This document shows positions 1-5,045 of a DNA stretch of 6,246 bases, piece by piece. The translations under genes and the position numbers were made by a program. Under the pieces are notes generated by a model. That model saw only the letters and a list, made by a program, of their open reading frames with translations. It was not told the origin of the DNA and did no database searches. The stretch covers positions 1-6,246 of the forward strand of contig JAHEXO010000145.1 of the NCBI GenBank assembly GCA_023252065.1, written 5' to 3'. Source of the DNA: Nocardioides sp. Its GTDB lineage: Bacteria; Actinomycetota; Actinomycetes; Propionibacteriales; Nocardioidaceae. Within the stretch, counting starts at the first letter, position 1, and each line of letters opens with the position of its first letter.

Positions 1-968
1 TCGACCGGCTGCGGCCCGGGCTCGGCGAGGCCTGGGTCGACCACGTGGCGTCGTACGGCGACGACTGGGCGGTGCTGCGCCGGGAGTACGCCGAGGTGCC
101 CTGGGACCCCTACCACCTGTCGAAGCCACTGGCCGCGCTGCTCGGCTCCCGCGAGTCGCTGGCGCGGCGGCTGCGCAAGGTCTCGCGCGACGAGCGGCTG
201 GCGCTGGTGTCCGGCCACCCGTTCACCGCCGAGGGGCACGCGCTGCGGAACGTGCCGGCCTGGGCCGGGGTGACGTCCTACCTCGAGCAGCGCTTCGGGG
301 CCTGGGCGTTCGTGGGCGGGACGGCTGCGCTGCGCGACTCGCTGGTGGCACGGCTCGACACCCGCCGCGTGTCCGTGGTCTCGGCGCGCGTCGACGACGT
401 GGTGGTGCGGTCCGGGCACGCGGTGGCGGTGGCGACGACGGCCGGCGAGCTGGACGCTGACGCGGTGGTCTGCGCGGTCGACCCCCGTCGCCTGCCGGCC
501 CTGGCGTCGTACGTCGCGCGGACGACGCCGGTGCTGCCGCCGACGACCTGCCACCTCGGCCTGGCGGGACCCGTGCCCGACCTGCCCCACGAGCTGGTCG
601 TGCACGGCGACCCGACGCTCGTGGTCCGCACGCTCGGCCGGGCTCCCGACGGCCACCACGCCTGGACCATGCACGGCCGCGGGCGCGTCGACGAGGACCT
701 GCCGGCCGCACTGGCCCGGCACGGGCTCGACGTCCGCGAGCAGGCCGTGGCCAGGGTCGACCTCTCCCCGCGTGACCAGGTGGACCGGTGGGGCGGCTCG
801 CCCGGGGGCGTGCAGTGGGCGGGTCGCACGACCGTACGCCGGCGGCTGGGGCCGCGGACCCCGGTGGCAGGTGTCTACGCCGCGGGCGCCCACGCCGCCC
901 CGGGCTCGGGCCTGCCCTACGTCGGGCTGTCGGCGGCGCTCGTTGCCCAGGTGGTCGGCCCGGCGTGA
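1..968 (+). CDS. Phytoene desaturase-like FAD-dependent oxidoreductase, 5'-truncated by window edge
   Basis: The reading frame is open from base 3 and ends at TGA 966-968, giving 321 visible residues. The start and the N-terminal FAD-binding Rossmann motif lie outside the window. The C-terminus (visible residues about 290-310) carries the segment GVYAAGAHAAPGSGLPYVG, followed by LSAALVAQ. This is the conserved FAD-contacting end of the CrtI/CrtN/CrtO amine-oxidase-like family, in which the flavin enzyme desaturates or oxidises isoprenoid chains. The region before it is the variable substrate-binding domain, and no membrane segment is obvious. The downstream SIMPL gene points the opposite way, so this gene is the end of a plus-strand unit that enters from the left. 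A polyprenyl diphosphate synthase lies 1.7 kb away, which suggests an isoprenoid theme but is not an operon link. The family is fairly secure. The substrate is unknown, and many actinobacterial members are named phytoene desaturase without proof. Confidence 0.8.
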   Translation, partial: DRLRPGLGEAWVDHVASYGDDWAVLRREYAEVPWDPYHLSKPLAALLGSRESLARRLRKVSRDERLALVSGHPFTAEGHALRNVPAWAGVTSYLEQRFGAWAFVGGTAALRDSLVARLDTRRVSVVSARVDDVVVRSGHAVAVATTAGELDADAVVCAVDPRRLPALASYVARTTPVLPPTTCHLGLAGPVPDLPHELVVHGDPTLVVRTLGRAPDGHHAWTMHGRGRVDEDLPAALARHGLDVREQAVARVDLSPRDQVDRWGGSPGGVQWAGRTTVRRRLGPRTPVAGVYAAGAHAAPGSGLPYVGLSAALVAQVVGPA

Positions 969-985
969 GCGTGCGGCCCCTGTGG

Positions 986-1009
986 GAGTCGCCGGTTCAC
1001 CGGTGACTC
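986..1009 (+). terminator. Hairpin after the FAD oxidoreductase gene, probable terminator
   Basis: This is an inverted repeat with a 10-bp stem. GAGTCGCCGG pairs with CCGGTGACTC around a TTCA tetraloop, with one G-U wobble and no bulge. It starts 17 bases after the stop codon of the upstream gene and lies in a gap between convergent genes. No T-tract follows, as is common for actinobacterial terminators. The hairpin is directly visible, and its terminator role is inferred from position. Confidence 0.55.
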
Positions 1010-1048
1010 GCGCACTTCCCGGCCGTTGCAACCCCTGAGAACTGGACG

Positions 1049-1070
1049 GAGCGCCACCGCGGTGGGGCTC
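1049..1070. repeat. 22-bp imperfect palindrome in the convergent gap
   Basis: The core CCACCGCGGTGG (1054-1065) is a perfect 12-bp palindrome. Outer arms GAGC (1049-1052) and GCTC (1067-1070) also pair, separated from the core by one G-G mismatch. It lies between the stops of two convergent genes, about 45 bases beyond the SIMPL stop codon in its direction of transcription. It could serve as a bidirectional terminator stem or a protein-binding site. The position favours termination, but the core leaves almost no loop, which is unusual for an RNA hairpin. Confidence 0.35.
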
Positions 1071-1094
1071 GAGTGACCAGAGGGGCGAACGCCG

Positions 1095-1114
1095 GACCGG
1101 CGGCGGGCCCGGTC
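1095..1114 (-). terminator. Stem-loop overlapping the SIMPL gene stop codon
   Basis: GACCGG (1095-1100) pairs with CCGGTC (1109-1114) around an 8-base GC-rich loop. The stem includes two bases of the SIMPL stop codon (1113-1115). It has no T-tract. It is a weak candidate for 3'-end formation or mRNA stabilisation of the minus-strand gene. Hairpins of this length arise often by chance in DNA this GC-rich. Confidence 0.25.
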
Positions 1115-1712
1115 AGCGCAGCTGGAAGGTCACCGTGACCGAGGAGGTCACCGCCATCTCGCCAGGCTCGAGGGAGGAGGCCTCGAGGCTCGCCTTCATC
1201 GCCCGGCCGACGGGCACCTCGGCGTAGCCGCTCTCCAGCACCGCCTGGGGGTCGCCCAGCGCGGCACCGGCAAGGGCGGCGAGCTGGGTGCCGCGGTCGA
1301 CGGCGTCGGCGTACGCCGCCTCGCGGGCCCGGGCCTCGGCCGCAGTGCGGTCGGTCAGCTCCAGCGAGACGCCCTCGACCTGGAGGGCGTCACCGACCTG
1401 CTCGACGAGAGCGGTCAGCAGGACGCCGGCCGCGTCGACGTCGGGACACCGCACGGTCAGCGAGTGCCGCGCCTCGAACCCGCTCGGGCGGCCGTCCTGG
1501 TCGTGCACCGGCCAGATCTGGACACCGGTGGTCCCGATCCGTTCCGGGCTGGTGTGCTCGCGAGCGGTCGTGACGACCTGCGCGGCGGCGCCGTCGGCGC
1601 CGGCGAGGGCCTCGGCCACGCCGAGCGCGCGGTGGGTCGCGGCGACCCGGACCGCGGCCGAGTCGGGGACGACCCGGGCCTCGCCGTGGCCGGTGACGGA
1701 GACGGTGCGCAT
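1113..1712 (-). CDS. SIMPL (DUF541) domain-containing protein
   Basis: The protein has 199 residues and is essentially one SIMPL domain. The N-terminal strand VSVTGHGEARVVPDSAAVRV has the family's typical beginning (short strand, glycine turn, PD, then alternating hydrophobics). Conserved elements follow: GIQ/GVQ-like TTGVQIWPV near residue 63, an ARHSLTVRC strand near residue 80, and an alanine-rich helical stretch ending in REAAYADAVDRGTQLAALAG. The last strand is VTSSVTVTFQLR. SIMPL proteins such as E. coli YggE are linked to oxidative stress defence, but their biochemical role is not established. Many have a signal peptide; this one has none, so it is probably cytoplasmic. The ATG is 22 bases from the MetF stop codon and is preceded by TACGGT six bases upstream, with no Shine-Dalgarno. 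That suggests a leaderless transcript of its own in addition to possible readthrough from the MetF gene. The family call is confident and the function is not known. Confidence 0.85.
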   Translation of the reverse strand: MRTVSVTGHGEARVVPDSAAVRVAATHRALGVAEALAGADGAAAQVVTTAREHTSPERIGTTGVQIWPVHDQDGRPSGFEARHSLTVRCPDVDAAGVLLTALVEQVGDALQVEGVSLELTDRTAAEARAREAAYADAVDRGTQLAALAGAALGDPQAVLESGYAEVPVGRAMKASLEASSLEPGEMAVTSSVTVTFQLR

Positions 1713-1718
1713 GAGCCG

Positions 1719-1724
1719 ACCGTA
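1719..1724 (-). promoter_or_regulatory. Putative -10 element of the SIMPL gene (leaderless start)
   Basis: The minus strand reads TACGGT, which fits the actinobacterial -10 pattern TANNNT. Exactly six bases (1713-1718) separate it from the ATG. Transcription would therefore begin at or within a base of the A of the start codon, giving a leaderless mRNA. No Shine-Dalgarno is present in the 22-base gap, which supports this reading. No convincing -35 hexamer is seen. Confidence 0.5.
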
Positions 1725-1734
1725 ACCCGCAGCC

Positions 1735-2619
1735 TCAGACCGTGAGGTTGAGGGCGGCGAAGATCTCGCGCGTGGCCTTGGAGCGGTTGAGGGTGTAGAA
1801 GTGCAGCCCTGGCGCCCCGCCGGCGAGCAGCTCCTCGCACAGCTCGGTGGCGATCCGGATGCCCTCGGCCCGCAGCGCGACGGGGTCGCCTTCGAGCGGG
1901 AGGATCCGGTCGAGGGTCTCCTGCGGCATCTCGCGGCCGGAGAGCCGGACCATCGTGCGCATCGAGTTGAGGTTGAGGATCGGCATGATGCCCGGGACGA
2001 TCGGGAAGTCCGCCCCGATGTCGCGGGCGCGGCGCACGAGCCCGGCGTAGTCGTCGGCGCGCAGCACCATCTCGGTCAGGGCGAACTCCGCACCCGCGTC
2101 GTACTTGGCCTTGAGCACCCGGGCGTCCTCCTCCAGCGACGCCGCGTCGCGGTGTCCCTCGGGGAAGGCGGCCACGCCGACGGAGAGGTCGGGGGTGTCC
2201 CTGAGGAAGCCCACGAGCTCGGAGGCGTACTCCAGCCCGCCGGGAGGCGACGTCCAGGGCGTGCCGGGCCCGCCGGGCGGGTCGCCACGCAGCGCGAGCA
2301 CGTTGTGGACCCCGGCCGAGCGCAGCTCTTCGACGATCGTCGTGAGCTCGTCGGTGGTGTGACCGACGCAGGTCAGGTGGGCCATCGGAAGCATCGTGGT
2401 CTCGCGGGCGATGCGCCGCGTGATGCCGACCGTGCGTTCGCGCGTGCCGCCGCCCGCGCCGTAGGTCACCGAGACGAACGTCGGGCGCAGCGGCTCGAGC
2501 TCGCGGATCGAGCGCCAGAGCACCGCCTCTCCCTCGGCGTCCTGGGGCGGGAAGAACTCGAACGAGAACGAGCGCCCGCCGTCGCGGAGGAGCTGGCCGA
2601 TGGCCGGGTGTTCGGGCAT
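1735..2619 (-). CDS. metF: Methylenetetrahydrofolate reductase (MetF family)
   Basis: The predicted enzyme reduces 5,10-methylenetetrahydrofolate to 5-methyltetrahydrofolate, the methyl donor for methionine synthesis, in the cytoplasm. It has 294 residues, the normal length for a bacterial MetF TIM barrel. Landmarks in order are: FSFEFFPP (18-25) with the catalytic Glu at 21; FVSVTYGAGG (48-57); AHLTC (80-84); LALRGD (108-113); VAAFPEGH (149-156); DAGAEFALTE (174-183); PGIMP; and HFYTLNRS (273-280). The usual TQ before the flexible loop is TE here (Glu183), a noticeable change. The frame is open for 21 more codons upstream, but the ATG at 2619 is preferred. MetF homology begins just after it, and a -10 hexamer sits seven bases before it. 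The gene resembles mycobacterial Rv2172c in both sequence and neighbourhood. It is divergent from the polyprenyl synthase gene. Confidence 0.9.
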   Translation of the reverse strand: MPEHPAIGQLLRDGGRSFSFEFFPPQDAEGEAVLWRSIRELEPLRPTFVSVTYGAGGGTRERTVGITRRIARETTMLPMAHLTCVGHTTDELTTIVEELRSAGVHNVLALRGDPPGGPGTPWTSPPGGLEYASELVGFLRDTPDLSVGVAAFPEGHRDAASLEEDARVLKAKYDAGAEFALTEMVLRADDYAGLVRRARDIGADFPIVPGIMPILNLNSMRTMVRLSGREMPQETLDRILPLEGDPVALRAEGIRIATELCEELLAGGAPGLHFYTLNRSKATREIFAALNLTV

Positions 2620-2626
2620 GCCGTCG

Positions 2627-2632
2627 AGTCTA
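2627..2632 (-). promoter_or_regulatory. Putative -10 element of metF (leaderless start)
   Basis: The minus strand reads TAGACT, matching TANNNT, seven bases before the ATG at 2617-2619. Transcription would start at the initiation codon. This supports the shorter MetF start, because a start 21 codons upstream would place the promoter inside the coding sequence. No Shine-Dalgarno precedes either candidate start. The -35 region is not recognisable. Confidence 0.55.
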
Positions 2633-2681
2633 AGGAGCGACGCCCCCGTTTCCGTGGTTGGTCCGGTGGGCGGTGGCGTCA

Positions 2682-2693
2682 CGCCGTACGGCG
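2682..2693. promoter_or_regulatory. 12-bp perfect palindrome just upstream of the polyprenyl synthase -10, possible operator
   Basis: CGCCGTACGGCG is a perfect 12-base palindrome centred between T2687 and A2688. It ends five bases before the TAGGCT hexamer, so it falls in the -35/-10 spacer of the plus-strand promoter, where a repressor would block polymerase. It is also upstream of the divergent metF promoter. Its operator function is inferred from position only. GC-rich palindromes do occur by chance in such genomes. Confidence 0.3.
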
Positions 2694-2698
2694 GAGCC

Positions 2699-2704
2699 TA
2701 GGCT
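2699..2704 (+). promoter_or_regulatory. Putative -10 element of the polyprenyl synthase gene (leaderless start)
   Basis: TAGGCT fits TANNNT and lies exactly six bases before the GTG at 2711. The predicted transcription start coincides with the start codon. There is no Shine-Dalgarno upstream of the GTG, so leaderless initiation is the best explanation for this start. Confidence 0.55.
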
Positions 2705-2710
2705 CGGCGC

Positions 2711-3790
2711 GTGACCACCAGCGCCCCCGCGTGGGACCCGTCGCCCTTCCGCGGGCAGGTGCAGGCGGCACTGGAGGCGTTCCTCGAGGAGCAGTCCGAG
2801 CGCCTGGCCCCGCTGGGAACCGACGCCACGCGGCTGCTGGACGAGGCACGGGCCTCGGTCTCCGGCGGCAAGCGCTTCCGCGCGGCGTTCTGCTACTGGG
2901 GCTTCCGGGCCGTCGCCGGCCCCTCCGACGTCGACCACGCGGCACTGGTCCGGGCCTGCGCCGCGCTGGAGCTCCTCCACGCCAGCGCCCTGGTGCACGA
3001 CGACTTCATGGACGCCTCCGACACCCGCCGCGGGCGCCCGGCCACCCACCGCGGCCTGGCCGAGGTCCACCGGCGGGACGGCTGGCGTGGCGACCCGGAG
3101 CAGTACGGCGCGTCGGCCGCGATCCTGCTCGGCGACCTGCTGCTGAGCTGGTCCGACGAGCTGCTCCGGCGCTGCGGCCTGCCGCTGGAGCGGGTCGTCG
3201 CCGCCCTCGACGTCTTCGACCGCTGCCGGTCGGAGGTGATCGCCGGCCAGTTCCTCGACGTGTCGGTGCAGGCGCGCGGGGTCGCCGACGTCGATGCCGC
3301 GATGACCGTGCTGCGCTACAAGTCCGCGAAGTACTCCGTCGAGCGGCCGCTCCACATCGGCGCCACCCTGGCCGGAGCGAGCGAGACCCAGCTGGCCGAG
3401 CTCTCGTCGTTCGGCCTCCCCCTGGGCGAGGCGTTCCAGCTCCGCGACGACCTGCTCGGCGTCTTCGGCGACCCGGAGGCGACCGGCAAGCCGGCCGGGG
3501 ACGACCTGGTCGAGGGCAAGCGGACGGTCCTGGTCGCCCTCGCCCTGGACGCCGCCCCGGCAGACGAGGCGGCCCGCCTCGACGCGGCCCTCGGGACGCC
3601 GCTCTCCCCCGCCGAGGTCGGCGAGCTGCGCGGCGTCATCGACCGCTCGGGCGCCCACCAGCAGGTCGAGGAGGTCATCGGACAGCTGGCCGGCCGCGCG
3701 GCCGACGCGCTGACCCGGGCGTCGTTCGACGACCACGCCCGCGCCGTGCTGCACGAGCTGGCGACCGCGGTCACCGACCGGGTGGTGTGA
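2711..3790 (+). CDS. Trans-polyprenyl diphosphate synthase (IdsA2-like GGPP/FPP synthase family)
   Basis: The enzyme would condense isopentenyl diphosphate with an allylic diphosphate to make C15-C25 prenyl diphosphates for carotenoids, quinones or lipid carriers. It has 359 residues, normal for this class. Visible family signatures are GGKRFRA (52-58), which binds IPP; the first aspartate-rich motif DDFMD (97-101) followed by RRGRPATHR; a YKSAKYSVERP segment; and the second aspartate-rich motif FQLRDDLLGVFGD with DD at 246-247. The last Asp of the second motif is Gly, as in many actinobacterial members. KPAGDDLVEGKRT follows. The GTG start is set by the TAGGCT hexamer six bases upstream. The neighbours (divergent MetF-like gene on the left, Rv2175c/PknL homologues to the right) match mycobacterial Rv2173 (idsA2). 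Product chain length cannot be read with certainty from the sequence. The gene converges on the barstar gene 43 bases downstream. Confidence 0.88.
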   Translation: MTTSAPAWDPSPFRGQVQAALEAFLEEQSERLAPLGTDATRLLDEARASVSGGKRFRAAFCYWGFRAVAGPSDVDHAALVRACAALELLHASALVHDDFMDASDTRRGRPATHRGLAEVHRRDGWRGDPEQYGASAAILLGDLLLSWSDELLRRCGLPLERVVAALDVFDRCRSEVIAGQFLDVSVQARGVADVDAAMTVLRYKSAKYSVERPLHIGATLAGASETQLAELSSFGLPLGEAFQLRDDLLGVFGDPEATGKPAGDDLVEGKRTVLVALALDAAPADEAARLDAALGTPLSPAEVGELRGVIDRSGAHQQVEEVIGQLAGRAADALTRASFDDHARAVLHELATAVTDRVV

Positions 3791-3833
3791 CCCCTCCAGG
3801 CACCCTCGTGAGGTTTCGAGACGCGGGGGCGCT
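3791..3833. other. 43-base convergent gap between the polyprenyl synthase and barstar genes
   Basis: No strong terminator hairpin is visible. The best pairing is CCTC (3804-3807) with GAGG (3810-3813) around only two bases, followed by TTT, which is poor. The stretch GAGGTTTCGAGACG (3810-3823) resembles, from memory, one arm of a GC-rich palindromic repeat common between genes in Nocardioides. No matching opposite arm is found here. Transcripts from the two sides may overlap. Confidence 0.3.
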
Positions 3834-4268
3834 TCAGTCGAGCGAAGGAACGCCCTCGATGTCGGGGCCGTCGCCGCGGAGCAGGACCGCGAAGCGGCCG
3901 CCATTGTCGGCGTTCACGCGGCCGCCGAGCACCGACAGCGCCACCGAGAACGCGCGCTCGTCCTCGCGGGCCAGCGGGCCCCAGCCGTCCCACAGCAGCA
4001 CCCAGCCCTCGCTGTCGCCGGCGGTGACGTCGGCCAGGCAGTCGGCCAGGGCGTCGAAGTTCTGCCCGTAGTAGTCGGGGAAGTCGAGCGCCTCGCCGAT
4101 CGCCGCGAGGAACTCGGCCTTGGTCGGTCCGTGCCAGCCGTCGACCGCCGCGAACTGCCACCCGGCGTGCTCGACGGTATGACGCACGTCCTCGACGGCG
4201 AAGTGGCCGTGCCACCGGTAGATGCCGGGTTCGACGTGGTGGGCCAGCAGGCCGGCCAGTCCGCTCAT
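3834..4268 (-). CDS. Barstar-family ribonuclease inhibitor (immunity protein)
   Basis: Barstar proteins bind and block the active site of barnase/RNase Sa-type guanyl-specific RNases, protecting the producing cell. Residues 49-81, TKAEFLAAIGEALDFPDYYG then QNFDALADCLADV, are the diagnostic helix and RNase-binding loop. Relative to Bacillus barstar, Tyr66-Tyr67 match Tyr29-Tyr30, Asp72 matches Asp35, Asp76 matches the key Asp39 and Cys77 matches Cys40. The Trp38 position is Ala75. Trp93 probably matches Trp53. At 144 residues it is longer than the 90-residue Bacillus protein, with about 40 extra residues in front, as in many actinobacterial relatives. No signal peptide is seen, so it should be cytoplasmic. 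Its ATG overlaps the RNase stop codon as ATGA (4265-4268), with AGAGGA at 4279-4284 ten bases upstream. This implies translational coupling and fixes the partner as the RNase gene immediately upstream. Confidence 0.9.
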   Translation of the reverse strand: MSGLAGLLAHHVEPGIYRWHGHFAVEDVRHTVEHAGWQFAAVDGWHGPTKAEFLAAIGEALDFPDYYGQNFDALADCLADVTAGDSEGWVLLWDGWGPLAREDERAFSVALSVLGGRVNADNGGRFAVLLRGDGPDIEGVPSLD

Positions 4269-4696
4269 GTGGTGGTGATCCTCTCGAACGTGTTGTAGTG
4301 GTCCTGGGTCCAGTACAGCTCTCCCGAGGCACCGGTGATGATCCTCCGTGCTCCGCGGTCGTTCTCACCCGGGGTCGGCACCGTGTACTCGTGGTAGTAG
4401 CCGGTGTCCTCGTGGGGCAGGAGCCCCTCGCGGTTCTCGAACACGACGCCGTCGCGGTCGTAGGGGAACGGCCCGCCGGCGTCGATCAGCGCCAGCGTCT
4501 GCTGCGCCTCGGGCGGCAGCTCGGTGGCGGCGACCGTCGGCAAGGTGGCCGGGTCGGCGTCGCCGTCTCGACCGCCGCCGGAGAATCCGCCCTGGTTCAG
4601 CGCCCAGGTGAGGACGGCGACGACCAGCACCGCGAGCAGCCCGATCCAGAGCCGGCCCCGTTTCGGGGTCGGCTCAGAAGCTGAGGGCCTGCGCAC
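4265..4696 (-). CDS. Membrane-tethered guanyl-specific ribonuclease (RNase Sa/barnase superfamily)
   Basis: The catalytic domain aligns closely with Streptomyces RNase Sa: LPPEA, then GGPFPYDRDGVVFENRE, GYYHEYTV, RGARRIITG and DHYNTF. Counting from the GTG at 4696 (143 residues), base-recognition residues Asn88, Arg89 and Glu90 are present. The catalytic set is also present: Glu103 (RNase Sa Glu54), Arg114 (Arg65), Arg118 (Arg69), His133 (His85) and Tyr134. The enzyme should cut single-stranded RNA after G. Residues about 13-33 form one hydrophobic helix after a basic stretch, followed by a Gly/Asp-rich linker. No clear signal peptidase site is seen, so it is probably a signal anchor with the RNase domain outside. 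It contains no cysteine, unlike RNase Sa with its Cys7-Cys96 disulfide. I prefer GTG 4696 because GGAGG (4706-4710) lies nine bases before it. An in-frame GTG at 4717 would add seven residues. It overlaps the upstream DNA-binding gene by 23 bases and the barstar gene by four. Confidence 0.88.
   Translation of the reverse strand: MRRPSASEPTPKRGRLWIGLLAVLVVAVLTWALNQGGFSGGGRDGDADPATLPTVAATELPPEAQQTLALIDAGGPFPYDRDGVVFENREGLLPHEDTGYYHEYTVPTPGENDRGARRIITGASGELYWTQDHYNTFERITTT
4279..4284 (-). promoter_or_regulatory. Shine-Dalgarno of the barstar gene inside the RNase coding region
   Basis: The minus strand reads AGAGGA, ten bases before the barstar ATG at 4268. It lies within the last codons of the RNase gene. 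Together with the ATGA stop/start overlap, it indicates coupled translation, so the inhibitor is made whenever the RNase is made. Confidence 0.45.
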
Positions 4697-5039
4697 GTCG
4701 CTTGACCTCCGAGCCACGGTTCTCCCGGAGCGCGTCGATCGGGCGGCCGGGCAGCTCGGCGTCGAGGAACAGCCACGCGATGCACTCGCGGTCGTCGTAC
4801 CCGCCGTCGTGGAGCACCGTGAGCAGACCCGGGAGGCCCTTGATGACGAGCGACCCGTCGAGGAAGGCGGCCGGCACCGAGGGCGGCCGACCCGGCTCCG
4901 GGACGGCGGCGGCCAGCTCGTGGACCTTCACCATCGTGCGCACCTTGGCCGGCGTGACCCCCAGCCGGCGCCCGACCTCGGTCCAGTCGAGCCACTCGTC
5001 GACCAGCTCCGAGAGGTCGGCATCTGCCAGCGACGTCAT
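4674..5039 (-). CDS. Rv2175c-type winged-helix DNA-binding protein (PknL substrate family)
   Basis: The protein has 121 residues. An N-terminal helix-turn-helix lies at about residues 19-37 (WTEVGRRLGVTPAKVRTMV). A beta-wing region follows, then the family hallmark GLPGLLTVLHDGGYDD (68-83), AWLF, RPIDALRE (99-106) and the C-terminal VKRRAQALSF. This matches, from memory, mycobacterial Rv2175c, a DNA-binding protein whose phosphorylation by the kinase PknL on an N-terminal Thr blocks DNA binding. The adjacent divergent gene here is a PknL-like kinase, so the pair is conserved. The N-terminal tail before the HTH is shorter than in Rv2175c (about 18 residues), with Thr2, Ser3 and Ser10 as visible candidate acceptors. 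The ATG at 5037-5039 has no Shine-Dalgarno. CAGAGT ends six bases before it, suggesting leaderless mRNA. It is the first gene of an operon with the RNase and barstar genes. DNA target sites are unknown. Confidence 0.87.
   Translation of the reverse strand: MTSLADADLSELVDEWLDWTEVGRRLGVTPAKVRTMVKVHELAAAVPEPGRPPSVPAAFLDGSLVIKGLPGLLTVLHDGGYDDRECIAWLFLDAELPGRPIDALRENRGSEVKRRAQALSF
4706..4710 (-). promoter_or_regulatory. Shine-Dalgarno deciding the RNase start
   Basis: The minus strand reads GGAGG, nine bases before the GTG at 4696. It is the best ribosome-binding match near the RNase N-terminus and favours this start over the GTG at 4717. The latter has only GGGAG four bases upstream. The site lies inside the 3' end of the DNA-binding protein gene. 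Confidence 0.5.
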
Positions 5040-5045
5040 GGTCCA

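Noticed and set aside
1025..1032. GTTGCAAC palindrome in the convergent gap
   Set aside because: An 8-bp palindrome is expected by chance and lies away from any promoter.
2620..2682. N-terminal extension of MetF by 21 residues
   Set aside because: The extension is Thr/Pro-rich without MetF similarity and contains the TAGACT promoter hexamer. The ATG at 2619 fits the family length.
2630..3904. A 424-codon minus-strand open frame opposite the polyprenyl synthase gene
   Set aside because: It is the antisense shadow of a gene with clear DDxxD motifs. Its composition is low-complexity Gly/Val/Glu/Arg and no family is recognisable.
1801..4071. A 756-codon open frame on the plus strand across metF and the polyprenyl synthase gene
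   Set aside because: It runs antisense to metF and out of frame with the synthase. It is Arg/Pro/Gly-rich with no recognisable domain, and it is explained by scarce stop codons in GC-rich DNA.
4261..4320. Lower GC (about 57% by hand count) at the RNase 3' end as a sign of recent transfer
   Set aside because: The neighbouring lines of the same gene return to about 67-73%. The dip is explained by Tyr, Asn, His, Thr and Ile codons in the catalytic C-terminus.
4697..4717. Seven-residue longer RNase start at GTG 4717
   Set aside because: It is possible, but its Shine-Dalgarno is weak and too close. GTG 4696 has GGAGG at nine bases.
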